A program made the position numbers and the translations under genes. From positions 1-16,022 of the forward strand of contig CALZLE010000199.1 in NCBI GenBank assembly GCA_945788205.1: a stretch of 16,022 nt of DNA, read 5' to 3'. Source of the stretch: an uncultured Desulfuromonadales bacterium (GTDB lineage: Bacteria > Desulfobacterota > Desulfuromonadia > Desulfuromonadales > Geopsychrobacteraceae). Positions within the stretch are counted from its first letter, which is position 1. Each line of letters opens with the position of its first letter. Positions 7,318 to 14,798 of this stretch are shown here, piece after piece. The notes under the pieces were generated by a model, which was not told the DNA's origin, searched no databases, and was given only the letters and a program-made list of their open reading frames with translations.

Positions 7318-7385
7318 GGACGACCTGTAGGTCGCCCCTACGCAAATAAACATACGAAATTTGTAGGGGCGACTCATGGGTCGCC
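7318..7385. repeat. Paired palindromic repeat (REPIN-like), copy 1
   Basis: Two palindromic units face each other. The 11-bp arms GTCGCCCCTAC (7331-7341) and GTAGGGGCGAC (7363-7373) are exact inverted copies, and each continues outward into a smaller palindrome (CGACCTGTAGGTCG at 7321-7334; GCGACTCATGGGTCGC at 7370-7383). The whole unit fills the gap between rsmB and rpe, ending 11 bases after the rsmB stop. It shares a 19-base exact match with copy 2 at 12747-12765. The layout is that of dispersed REP doublets, probably moved by a transposase encoded elsewhere. It may also form a strong hairpin in the operon transcript. Confidence 0.8.
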
Positions 7386-7395
7386 CGCATTTAAT

Positions 7396-8751
7396 CTATT
7401 TCCGCACAAACCTCGCGGCAAAAAAGGCATCCATTCCACCATGCAAGTGCGGATAGCTGCGCAGGGTTCCCTGCTCGGTGAACAGCTCCGACCACTCCGG
7501 ATCGGTCTGTTCACGCAGATCATCCAGCGCAAATTGCGGATGAGCGGCGAGGAAATCCTTGATGATTTCATCGGTTTCCAGCAGCGCAAAGCTACAGACC
7601 GAATAAAGCAGTTTACCGCCAGGTTTGACCAGCGGCGCAACCTGAAAAAGAATCTCCTGCTGCAGCTGGGCCAGCTCCCGAACGTTGACTGCCGATTTAT
7701 TCCAGCGGCTTTCCGGATTGCGTCGCAACACGCCCAATCCGCTACAGGGCGCGTCGAGCAACACTCTGTCAAAACTCTGCTCTTCGAGAAACGCTGGCGG
7801 TTCGGTCAAATCCCATTCTTTTGCCGTGATCTTGTGACAACCGAGTCGAACTGCACCCTGTTCGATCAGCTCAATCCGTTGCGCATGTTTATCCAGCGCG
7901 ACAATCCCTGCCTGGTTCTCTGTCAGTGCGGCGATGTGGGTGGTCTTGCCACCGGGCGCAGCGCAACAATCGAGAATATTTTGCCCCGGCTGAACATCGA
8001 GCAGATGACCGATCAGAATGCTCGCTTCATCCTGTACCTGATAAAGCCCCTCTTCATCACCCGGCAAACGCGCTTCCGCACGCTGGTCGATGATGATGCC
8101 TTCCGGGGTAAAATCACAGGCATGAGCCTGAAAATCAGCGTACTCAAGTTCAGCAAGGTACTTTTCACGGGTGGTTTTTAACGTATTGACCCGCAAGGTC
8201 TGAGGGGCTGCCAAGGCCAAAGCTTCGCCAAAAGCGCGAGCCTCAGTGTTCGGCAATAACCGCATCACTTCCTTGCTCAACCAGACCGGCATACTGCAAA
8301 CATGCTGCAAGTAGCGACGAATATTCTCCGGCTGCGGCCAATCGATCTCAGCCTTACCTCGTTCCAGCGAGCGTAATATCCCGTTGATGAAGCCGGTCGC
8401 TTGATCCAGCTCCAGCTCACGGGCCAGCTCAACGGTTGAATTAACCGCCGCATGGGCCGGAACCCGATCCAGTTCCAATAGCTGATAGGCGCCAAGCCGT
8501 AGCAGACGCAACACTTCCGGCTGCAAACGCTTTAATTGCTGGGTGCAGAACTGCTCCAGAGCAAAGTCGATGCGACCACGCAAGCGCAGCACCCCATATA
8601 CCAGCTCGGTGACCAAACCACGGTCGCGCGCGTCGAGGGAAGAACGGCGCAGAACGGTGTCGAGGACCAGATCTGAAAAAGAACCGGCATCGACGCGCAA
8701 TAGAATTTCATAAGCAGCCCTGCGTGGGCTGTCGTCAGGGCGAGAAGACAA
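7396..8751 (-). CDS. rsmB: 16S rRNA m5C967 methyltransferase RsmB
   Basis: The 451-residue protein has the full RsmB (Sun/Fmu) layout: an N-terminal NusB-like RNA-binding domain (about 10-145), a linker, and a Rossmann methyltransferase domain with the AdoMet site around LDCCAAPGGKTTHI. The two cysteines of RNA m5C methyltransferases are present: C336 in DAPCSGLG and the nucleophile C386 in YSVCSF. It methylates cytosine 967 (E. coli numbering) of 16S rRNA using AdoMet. The only plausible start is the TTG at 8751, directly after the htpX stop and in the same frame (TAATTG). No in-frame ATG precedes the conserved RRAAYEILLRV start of the domain. A GGAAGGG ribosome binding site lies at the end of htpX. 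The gene sits inside the def-fmt operon, where this gene is commonly found. Confidence 0.94.
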   Translation of the reverse strand: MSSRPDDSPRRAAYEILLRVDAGSFSDLVLDTVLRRSSLDARDRGLVTELVYGVLRLRGRIDFALEQFCTQQLKRLQPEVLRLLRLGAYQLLELDRVPAHAAVNSTVELARELELDQATGFINGILRSLERGKAEIDWPQPENIRRYLQHVCSMPVWLSKEVMRLLPNTEARAFGEALALAAPQTLRVNTLKTTREKYLAELEYADFQAHACDFTPEGIIIDQRAEARLPGDEEGLYQVQDEASILIGHLLDVQPGQNILDCCAAPGGKTTHIAALTENQAGIVALDKHAQRIELIEQGAVRLGCHKITAKEWDLTEPPAFLEEQSFDRVLLDAPCSGLGVLRRNPESRWNKSAVNVRELAQLQQEILFQVAPLVKPGGKLLYSVCSFALLETDEIIKDFLAAHPQFALDDLREQTDPEWSELFTEQGTLRSYPHLHGGMDAFFAARFVRK

Positions 8752-9579
8752 TTAATTCTGCATCCCTTCCAAGCGACGGATCCGTTCTTCCATCGGCGGA
8801 TGGGTCGAGAACAGGCCGCGTAGACCACCAGCCTTCAGCGGATTAACAATAAACATATGCGCCGTCGCTTCGTTGGCGCTCTCCATCGGCATCTGCCGGT
8901 TGGACGACTCCAGCTTGCGCAGGGCATTTGCCAAGGAATGAGGATTGCCGCAATACTTCGCACCAGTGGCATCGGCGACATACTCACGCGACCGGGAGAT
9001 CGCCATCTGCACCAGCATTGCCGCGATCGGTGCCAGAATCATCATCGCGATCATCGCAATTGGGTTGCTGTCTTCGTCGTCACGACCGCCGAAGATCATC
9101 GCGAACTGTGCCATGTGCGCCATGTAGCTGATCGCTCCGGCAATCGTTGCAGCAATTGAACCAATCAGAATATCGCGGTTCTGTACATGCGCCATCTCGT
9201 GGGCCATCACACCCTTGAGCTCATCGCGGGAGAGAATCTGGGTGATGCCCTGGGTCGCAGCGACAACCGCATGTTGCGGATTACGACCGGTCGCAAAAGC
9301 ATTGGGAGTCGGCTGCGGAAGGACATAAACCTTCGGCATGGTCAGGTTGTTCTGTTGGCAGATCTCTGCTGTCACCTCGTAAAGAGTGCCGCTTTGCACC
9401 TCCTGCCCTTTGTACATTTTGACCACGATTTTATCGGAAAACCAGTAGCTGCCAAGATTCATCACCCCGGCCATAATCAGCGCAAACAACGCGCCACCCT
9501 GACCACCGATGGCACCACCGGCACCGACCAACACCAGCGTGAGAAGAGTCATTAACATAACGGTTCGCATCGTATTCAT
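8752..9579 (-). CDS. htpX: Zinc metalloprotease HtpX
   Basis: This 275-residue M48-family protease is anchored in the inner membrane and degrades misfolded membrane proteins. Hydrophobic segments at about 6-24 and 29-47 form the N-terminal hairpin, and two more lie at about 136-163 and 173-194. The zinc site is HEMAH (H127, E128, H131) with the third ligand E199 in SREYVADATGA. The length is slightly below the roughly 285-290 of the E. coli protein. The ATG at 9579 has AGAGGA eight bases upstream. It follows fmt after 32 bases and abuts rsmB. Its place inside a def-fmt-rsmB cluster links membrane quality control to translation genes; in enterobacteria htpX is under the envelope stress response, but no such site is visible here. 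Confidence 0.94.
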   Translation of the reverse strand: MNTMRTVMLMTLLTLVLVGAGGAIGGQGGALFALIMAGVMNLGSYWFSDKIVVKMYKGQEVQSGTLYEVTAEICQQNNLTMPKVYVLPQPTPNAFATGRNPQHAVVAATQGITQILSRDELKGVMAHEMAHVQNRDILIGSIAATIAGAISYMAHMAQFAMIFGGRDDEDSNPIAMIAMMILAPIAAMLVQMAISRSREYVADATGAKYCGNPHSLANALRKLESSNRQMPMESANEATAHMFIVNPLKAGGLRGLFSTHPPMEERIRRLEGMQN

Positions 9580-9611
9580 TTTCTTATCCTCTTATTCAAT
9601 TGATCGTTCAA

Positions 9612-10553
9612 TCAGTTTAATATCGTGCCAACAAACAGCGGCTTACCACTGAGAAAGTTAACTGCAGCCAGCCGTTTTTTCCCCGGCAGCTGTAAGCCGT
9701 CAATCACCAGCCCGCCAGCTCCGCAAGCGACCCGCACCCCAGTCTTGTCAGCGGAAAGAATCTCGCCTGGTTTGCCGGAAAGCTCTGCTTCAACCTGCGT
9801 TGCAGAAATCTTCAACACATCACCATCCAGATGGGTATAGGCACCCGGCCAGGGATCGAGACCACGGATCAGGTTATGAACCGTTGCCGCCGGTTGACTC
9901 CAGTCGATCAGGCCATCCTCTTTTTTCATCATCGGCGCATAGCAGGTCAACTCATCATCCTGCTTTTCTGCAACCAGAGTTCCAGCGCAGATCAGCTGCA
10001 GAGTCTCTTCCATCGCCTCACGTCCGAGCAGCGCCAAGCGATCGTGGACCTGACCGGCAGTTTCGTTTTCGCCGATGGTCAGACTCCGCTTGATCAGCAT
10101 ATCACCAGTATCGAGGCCAACATCCATATACATGGTGGTGACGCCGGTTTCGGTCTCACCGTCGACAATCGACTTGTTGATCGGCGCCGCACCGCGATAT
10201 TTTGGCAGCAACGAGGCGTGTACGTTGATACAACCATGCTGCGGAATCTCCAGAACCGATTTCGGCAGAATCTGACCATAAGCAACGACCACAATCAAGT
10301 CTGGCTGCAGCTCTTTCAACTCATCGACCACTGATGGCTCGCGCAGTTTCTGCGGTTGAAATACCGGAATCTCATATTTCTGCGCCAACTCTTTCACCGG
10401 CGGCGCCGCCAACTTCTTGCCACGCCCTTTGGGGCGATCCGGCTGGGTGTAAACGCCGACCATATTCAGACCAAAATCGATCAGCCCCTGCAGGGTATCG
10501 AGGGCAAAATCGGGTGTTCCCATAAAAACTGTACGGATTGACTCAGGCTTCAT
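9612..10553 (-). CDS. fmt: Methionyl-tRNA formyltransferase
   Basis: The 313-residue enzyme transfers a formyl group from 10-formyltetrahydrofolate to methionyl-initiator-tRNA. The N-terminal Rossmann domain begins IRTVFMGTPDFAL. The catalytic trio is N110, H112 and D148 (in INVHASLLPKYRG and DVGLDTGD), each two residues later than in the E. coli enzyme. The C-terminal tRNA-binding beta barrel covers about 210-313. The length agrees with the family (about 310-315). The ATG at 10553 lies within the end of def, an 11-base overlap, which is a usual sign of coupled translation between these two functionally linked genes. Confidence 0.97.
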   Translation of the reverse strand: MKPESIRTVFMGTPDFALDTLQGLIDFGLNMVGVYTQPDRPKGRGKKLAAPPVKELAQKYEIPVFQPQKLREPSVVDELKELQPDLIVVVAYGQILPKSVLEIPQHGCINVHASLLPKYRGAAPINKSIVDGETETGVTTMYMDVGLDTGDMLIKRSLTIGENETAGQVHDRLALLGREAMEETLQLICAGTLVAEKQDDELTCYAPMMKKEDGLIDWSQPAATVHNLIRGLDPWPGAYTHLDGDVLKISATQVEAELSGKPGEILSADKTGVRVACGAGGLVIDGLQLPGKKRLAAVNFLSGKPLFVGTILN

Positions 10554-11067
10554 TCTGCTGCTCCCGCTCCTTCAACATCTTCATATATTTCTTGCGGAAC
10601 AGTGAGCGCTTCAGCGGCGAAAGCCGATCGACGAACAAAATCCCCTCAAGATGATCCAATTCATGCTGCATACAAATCCCGAGCAGACCATTGGCGGTCC
10701 GCTCATGGGTGTTCCCTTCAACATCCTGATAGCGCAGGGTCACGGTTTCGGCACGCTTGACGTTGGCACAGAAACCGGGCACTGACAGGCAACCCTCTTC
10801 TTCAAGCGAATCACCCTCGCTGGCGATGATCTCAGGATTGACGGCCACGATCAGATCATTCGGCTCTTCACTGTCAGAGCAGTCGATCACCACCATCCGC
10901 TTCAATTCACCGACCTGCGGTGCGGCCAGACCAACGCCCGGCGCAGCGTACATGGTTTCGGCCATATCAGTGGCCAGCTGGCGCAGCTCGTCGTTGAACT
11001 CGGTCACCGCGACCGACTTCTCTTTTAAAAGAGGTTCCGGATAATGCAATATTCGACGTAAAGCCAT
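10543..11067 (-). CDS. def: Peptide deformylase
   Basis: This 174-residue cytoplasmic metalloenzyme removes the formyl group from the N-terminal methionine of new proteins. All three family motifs are present: GVGLAAPQ (44-51), EGCLS (91-95, metal ligand C93) and QHELDHLEG (134-142, ligands H135 and H139, catalytic E136). The frame can be read from a TTG ten codons upstream, but MALRRILHYPEPLL is the standard N terminus, and the ATG at 11067 is preceded by GGAAAGAG, so that start is chosen. It is the first gene of the operon. The 72-base leader appears to begin with a terminator-like hairpin (see 11114-11137). Confidence 0.96.
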   Translation of the reverse strand: MALRRILHYPEPLLKEKSVAVTEFNDELRQLATDMAETMYAAPGVGLAAPQVGELKRMVVIDCSDSEEPNDLIVAVNPEIIASEGDSLEEEGCLSVPGFCANVKRAETVTLRYQDVEGNTHERTANGLLGICMQHELDHLEGILFVDRLSPLKRSLFRKKYMKMLKEREQQNEA

Positions 11068-11113
11068 GGTTCTCTTTCCGGTAGCTAGCGCCACCAATCT
11101 GTTGAAACTACGT

Positions 11114-11137
11114 AAAAAACCCTCCGCCAGGAAGGTT
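11114..11137 (-). terminator. Terminator-like hairpin between tauE-like gene and def
   Basis: On the minus strand AACCTTCC (11137-11130) pairs with GGAGGGTT (11125-11118) around a TGGC loop, eight pairs with one G-U, followed by a run of six T residues (11119-11114, overlapping the stem end). It has the form of an intrinsic terminator and could end transcripts from the tcdA-tauE pair, whose last stop is at 11187-11185. The best promoter for def lies upstream of it, so the same hairpin would form the very 5' end of the def mRNA. Confidence 0.75.
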
Positions 11138-11145
11138 TAATTCTC

Positions 11146-11174
11146 ATGATACGTGCGTTATCTGCGCCAGTCAA
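11146..11174 (-). promoter_or_regulatory. Predicted sigma70-type promoter of the def operon
   Basis: TTGACT (11174-11169) and TATCAT (11151-11146) are spaced by exactly 17 bases on the minus strand, a close match to consensus and the best promoter I can see in the window. Transcription would start near 11139, just before the hairpin at 11137-11114, and give a leader of about 72 bases before the def ATG. The -35 box lies 11 bases beyond the stop codon of the TauE-like gene. Confidence 0.6.
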
Positions 11175-11184
11175 CTGCATCCGA

Positions 11185-11940
11185 CTAAGGTGCAAACAAC
11201 AATTTCAACGCAAAAACCAGAACCGTGAGGCTGACAACTTTCTTGATCCAGTCGTGACCTTTATCGACCGCCAGTTTCGGACCGATCGCCCCACCGAGAG
11301 AATTCCCCGCCGCCAGAGCAAAACCGAGCAGATAATTGACCTGTCCGTGATAAATAAACACCCCGAGAGCGATAAAGGTATAGGCAAAGATGACAAAAAC
11401 TTTGATCGCGTTGATTCGCACCAGATCGAGACCATGCACCAACAGGGCAGTGATGACCAGAAAGCCGACACCGGCCTGCACAAAACCACCGTAAACACCG
11501 ACCCCGAAAAACGAGATAATCAGAATCACCTTGCGCCAGAAACTGAAGTTGATGTTCTCGGCGCGAAACCGCTTCATCGGGTCGACGGTGGTAAAGATCA
11601 ACACCCCGAGCATAATCAGCGCCAGCACCCGATTAAACATCTGATCATCCAGATTGATCGCCAAGTTCGCCCCGACCCAGCTGCCGATCAATGCCGGTGG
11701 CGTGCAAAGCAGCGCCAGTTCCAGCGGCATAACCCCGCGTTTGCGAAAACCACGGATGGCGAAAATGTTCTGACAGAAGATGGCGATCCGGTTGGTGCCG
11801 TTGGCCACCGCCGATGGGAGTCCCATGAAAATCAACAGCGGTAATGTCAGCAATGAACCACCACCGGCCAGCACATTGAGAATCCCGGCGACAATACCGA
11901 CAGCGAACAGCAGCGGCAGCTGCCAGAAATAGGCGTCCAT
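11185..11940 (-). CDS. TauE/SafE-family membrane transporter
   Basis: The 251-residue protein is almost entirely hydrophobic with seven or eight predicted membrane segments. It shows the two-fold repeat of the TauE/SafE family: the first half has NVLAGGGSLLTLPLL (about 22-36) and the second half has GFVQAGVGFL, each with the glycine-rich turn. Family members export or import sulfite, sulfoacetate or other small organosulfur or organic anions; the substrate here cannot be read from sequence. The ATG at 11940 overlaps the stop of the tcdA-like gene by one base (TGATG), so the two are translated together. The family commonly has 240-270 residues, so it looks complete. Confidence 0.88.
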   Translation of the reverse strand: MDAYFWQLPLLFAVGIVAGILNVLAGGGSLLTLPLLIFMGLPSAVANGTNRIAIFCQNIFAIRGFRKRGVMPLELALLCTPPALIGSWVGANLAINLDDQMFNRVLALIMLGVLIFTTVDPMKRFRAENINFSFWRKVILIISFFGVGVYGGFVQAGVGFLVITALLVHGLDLVRINAIKVFVIFAYTFIALGVFIYHGQVNYLLGFALAAGNSLGGAIGPKLAVDKGHDWIKKVVSLTVLVFALKLLFAP

Positions 11941-12710
11941 CAGCTATCCTCCCCGAGCAATGCCCGAATCACCTCGCCGGCCATGGTCAAACCGAACAGC
12001 GGCGGAATATAGGAGGAGCTGCCGAGGATCACCCGCCGGTCGTCGCAGCTCCACTGCTGCTCCGCTTTGTTCGGGCAGACGCAGTTTTCGGCGCAGACCG
12101 CGGTCTCGTCGGTCAGCGGCCGAAATTCTTCGGTCGAATAGACCACCTTAATCCCCTTTTCGATCCCCCGTTTGCGCAGTTCTTTACGGATGATCCGTGC
12201 CAGCCGACACTTCTTGGTTTTACTCAGATCGGCCACTTCCAACTGAGTCGGATCAAGTTTATTGGCCGCCCCCATCGAAGCGATGATCGGCAGCTGCCGC
12301 TGATGACAGCTCTGTAGCATGTGCAGCTTGGCGGTGATGTGATCGATGCAGTCGAGAACATAATCGAAACCGGGCGCAAGCAGCTCTTCACTCACCTCCG
12401 CGGCATAAAACTTGTGGATCGGAACGATCTCCGCCTGCGGATTGATCGCCCGGCAACGCTCGGCCATCGCCTCGACCTTGGCCCGGCCGATGGTGCCGTC
12501 CAGGGCGTGAATCTGCCGGTTGACGTTGGTCACGCAGATTTCGTCGAAGTCGACCAGCGTCAGCTTGCCGACCCCGGCCCGAGCCAGGGCTTCGGCAGCA
12601 TAGCTGCCGACCCCGCCGATGCCGAAGACCGCCACCGATGCTTGCTTCAATGTTTCCAAACCGTCTGCGCCGACCAGCAGCTGCATCCGGCTGAATCTGT
12701 GCTCTGACAT
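11940..12710 (-). CDS. tcdA: tRNA threonylcarbamoyladenosine dehydratase TcdA (CsdL-like)
   Basis: This 256-residue ThiF/E1-like enzyme carries the ATP-binding GIGGVGS (residues 30-36), followed by LVDFDEICVTNVNRQ, the adenylation signature of the TcdA/YgdL branch. TcdA makes the cyclic form of t6A37 in tRNAs that read ANN codons. A cysteine-rich stretch, CAENCVCPNKAEQQW, near residues 208-222 replaces part of the usual C-terminal region and could bind metal or take part in catalysis; this is an inference. The length is near the family norm (about 250-270). The ATG at 12710 is preceded by AGGA eight bases upstream. It is coupled by TGATG to the TauE-like gene. No csdA or csdE partner is in the window. 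Confidence 0.88.
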   Translation of the reverse strand: MSEHRFSRMQLLVGADGLETLKQASVAVFGIGGVGSYAAEALARAGVGKLTLVDFDEICVTNVNRQIHALDGTIGRAKVEAMAERCRAINPQAEIVPIHKFYAAEVSEELLAPGFDYVLDCIDHITAKLHMLQSCHQRQLPIIASMGAANKLDPTQLEVADLSKTKKCRLARIIRKELRKRGIEKGIKVVYSTEEFRPLTDETAVCAENCVCPNKAEQQWSCDDRRVILGSSSYIPPLFGLTMAGEVIRALLGEDS

Positions 12711-12742
12711 TTTTTCTATCCTACGTAAAATTATTTAAAAAA

Positions 12743-12797
12743 TTGCAGGGGCGACCTACAGGTCGCCAGCGGGCGAGGCATGCCTCGCCCCTACAAG
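12743..12797. repeat. Paired palindromic repeat (REPIN-like), copy 2
   Basis: The unit has a left palindrome (GGGGCGACCTACAGGTCGCC, 12748-12767) and a facing right one (GGGCGAGGCATGCCTCGCCC, 12771-12790), each ending in the shared outer GCAGGGG or CCCCTAC motif. It is 55 bases long with only three bases between the two palindromes, shorter than copy 1. The 19 bases at 12747-12765 are identical to the minus strand of 7321-7339. It fills the gap between the tatD-like gene and tcdA and runs into the end of tatD. Confidence 0.8.
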
Positions 12798-13552
12798 ATC
12801 ATTCCATCTATCCCGAACAGCTCACAGGCAGTTGTTGTTGTCACCTCTACCACCTCAGCCAGCGTACAGCCCCGCAGCTCGGCCACTTTTCGCGCTACGG
12901 CCAGCAATGCCTCCGGCTGCTCGGCCATATCGGGCAGGTCGGTTTCCAGCAGCAAAGACTCCAGCGGCAATTCAACGACCGCCCGCGGCAGCTTGCGGGC
13001 CGAGGTGCGCAGCAGGATCGGGCCGACCCCGACTTTAAAGCCGAGCCGCACCAACTCCTGTGCCACCGGTAGCGAGCCGGAGAACCCGTGCCAGCTGCCG
13101 CCGGCCTGTTGGCCGATCTGCAGCTCGCGCAGAATCTCGAGCAGCCGTCCGGTCGCCTTGCGGCCGTGCAACAGTACCGGCAAACCGGCCTCCAGAGCAA
13201 TCTGCAATTGCGCACGGAAAACCGTTTCCTGCCGCTCCAGCGCCGGTCCACAGACGCCATCCAGACCGATTTCACCGATTGCCACCACCTTGTGGTGCTG
13301 ACTCATCCTGACCAGCTCGGCCGCAGCAGCCGGCGACCACTGATCCGCATAAGCCGGATGCAGGCCGGGTGCGAGCAGAACCTCAGCGTGCTGCTCAGCC
13401 TGCTGTAACAGCGGCAACCAGCCGGCAGTACGTACCCCCGGGACAATAAAGGTTCCGATCCCTTGAGCAACCGCTTCTGCGACCAGCGCAAAGCCGTTGC
13501 CGGACAGCTCCGGGGCGTCGAGGTGGATGTGGGTATCGATCAATGGAAGCAT
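12791..13552 (-). CDS. tatD: TatD-family metal-dependent hydrolase
   Basis: The 253-residue TIM-barrel protein has the full set of TatD metal ligands: H8 and H10 in IDTHIHLD, E94 in GEIGLD, H129 in LLHGRKA, H155 in WHGFSG and D205 in LETDLP. Family members are 3'-5' exonucleases or DNases that act on DNA or RNA, some in DNA repair or quality control. The ATG at 13552 has only a weak ribosome binding site, but conserved residues begin at once, so the start is secure. The final codon and the TAG stop lie in the palindromic repeat at 12743-12797. It is preceded by the HD-GYP gene after 64 bases in which I see no terminator; they may be co-transcribed. Confidence 0.9.
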   Translation of the reverse strand: MLPLIDTHIHLDAPELSGNGFALVAEAVAQGIGTFIVPGVRTAGWLPLLQQAEQHAEVLLAPGLHPAYADQWSPAAAAELVRMSQHHKVVAIGEIGLDGVCGPALERQETVFRAQLQIALEAGLPVLLHGRKATGRLLEILRELQIGQQAGGSWHGFSGSLPVAQELVRLGFKVGVGPILLRTSARKLPRAVVELPLESLLLETDLPDMAEQPEALLAVARKVAELRGCTLAEVVEVTTTTACELFGIDGMIL

Positions 13553-13616
13553 TGCGGCATGGTAACAAACAGGCCATCTTCAGGATAGCAAATAGCTAAA
13601 AACCCGGTGCCGAAAA

Positions 13617-14750
13617 CTAAGTGCGTTCGCAGAAAACCTTCTGGATCTTTTCGACCTCGTCAATATTGCTCCGCAAAGCGGCGACTGAATCTTTGTCGAG
13701 AAGATTTTTCTGCGCCATTTTTTCCAGCTCGGAAAAGGCTTGCGGATTCGACCAGGCATCTTTGTACGGGCGGGCTGACGTCAAAGCATCGAAAACATCG
13801 CTGACACTGATGATCCGCGCAGCGATCGGAACCTCTTGACCACGCAGGCCGTGCGGATAACCACTGCCGTCGATCTTCTCGTGATGCAGCTCGGTGATAT
13901 GCCGCAGCACCTCGATGTCTGGCAAAGACGAAAACCCGAATTCATCGATCAGCTGATCAACGATCGCCCGGCCGATTTCCGAGTGGGTCTTCATCACACC
14001 CCATTCCTTGGTGTTAAGTCGACCCGGCTTCTGCAGAATTACATCAGGAATAGCGACTTTGCCGATATCGTGCAACGGAGCGAAACGAAACAGATGATCG
14101 ATTTCTTCATCATCCAGATCAATCATCCCTTGCGCAACCATTTCCTGGGCGATTAATTGTGAAAAATGCGCCATCCGTTCAAGATGATCGCTGGTTTCCG
14201 GGTCCTTGTAATGCATCATTTTTCCGGTAATCCGCAGCGAGGCAACCAAGGTTCGTAACGTCACCTGATGGTTAAGGACCATCTGTGCCAGAAAATGGGC
14301 AAACAGGGCGACCTGCTTAGTCATGCCATCCTTAAAATAGCCCTTTTGCCGGGAATTCAAGAAAATGAAACCTCGCAGTTGGCTATCCTCATAGATCGGC
14401 TGCGTATAGCTGGAACGCATACCGAGATCCCAGATTTTTTTCGTGTGCTCTCCTTTGCCAGCGGAGAGCAGTTCCAGATCATTCACAACCCGAACCTGTC
14501 CGGAAACAGCCGTTGAGGCCAGCGAATCAGCATCACAGAGAGGTGTCTGGTAATTGGTCAATGGATTATTACGGGCAGGGCTGGCAAGGAATGTTTTGAC
14601 TTGGTGCAGAACTTCGTCACACAGAGCAATCCCGATCCGATCCAGCCCTGGACAACTCCGATTAAACATTTCGTGGGCACTGGAGAGACGCTCCTGCAAA
14701 CGACCACGCTGGTGAATACCAACAAAAAAGTCCTCTTGGTAGATCTCCAT
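13617..14750 (-). CDS. GAF-like sensor with HD-GYP c-di-GMP phosphodiesterase domain
   Basis: The 377-residue soluble protein has two parts. Residues about 30-165 look like a GAF sensor domain (STAVSGQVRVVNDLELL and QPIYEDSQLRGFIFLNS are typical strands). Residues about 170-370 are an HD-GYP domain with the metal pair H227-D228 in PLHDIGK, then HHEKIDGSGYP (289-299) and SVSDVFDALTSARPYK (315-330). All signature residues are intact, so it should hydrolyse cyclic di-GMP and thereby affect motility, biofilm or extracellular functions. No membrane segment or receiver domain is present, so its signal is probably cytoplasmic and sensed by the GAF part. The ATG at 14750 has AGGGGG nine bases upstream. 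A promoter with a palindrome in its spacer lies just ahead (14799-14826). Confidence 0.9.
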   Translation of the reverse strand: MEIYQEDFFVGIHQRGRLQERLSSAHEMFNRSCPGLDRIGIALCDEVLHQVKTFLASPARNNPLTNYQTPLCDADSLASTAVSGQVRVVNDLELLSAGKGEHTKKIWDLGMRSSYTQPIYEDSQLRGFIFLNSRQKGYFKDGMTKQVALFAHFLAQMVLNHQVTLRTLVASLRITGKMMHYKDPETSDHLERMAHFSQLIAQEMVAQGMIDLDDEEIDHLFRFAPLHDIGKVAIPDVILQKPGRLNTKEWGVMKTHSEIGRAIVDQLIDEFGFSSLPDIEVLRHITELHHEKIDGSGYPHGLRGQEVPIAARIISVSDVFDALTSARPYKDAWSNPQAFSELEKMAQKNLLDKDSVAALRSNIDEVEKIQKVFCERT

Positions 14751-14798
14751 AGCAACAGCCCCCTGTTACAAAATGTTTAAATTGATAACATAAGGACC

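Noticed and set aside
7294..8181. A 295-codon open frame on the plus strand opposite rsmB
   Set aside because: It crosses the palindromic repeat and lies opposite the conserved rsmB methyltransferase domain; the product resembles no known protein.
11068..11097. Longer def reading from a TTG ten codons upstream
   Set aside because: The extra residues are not part of the deformylase fold, and the ribosome binding site lies between the TTG and the ATG.
11108..11117. The 10-mer CTACGTAAAA occurs here and again at 12721-12730, each upstream of a minus-strand gene
   Set aside because: Such a short AT-rich match is expected by chance in 16 kb, and its position relative to the promoters differs in the two places.
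11146..11844. A 232-codon open frame on the plus strand opposite the TauE-like gene
   Set aside because: It is a highly charged, low-complexity translation that mirrors the hydrophobic codons of the membrane protein on the other strand.
13553..13616. Possible terminator between the HD-GYP gene and the tatD-like gene
   Set aside because: Only stems of three or four base pairs can be drawn and none is followed by a T run in the right place.
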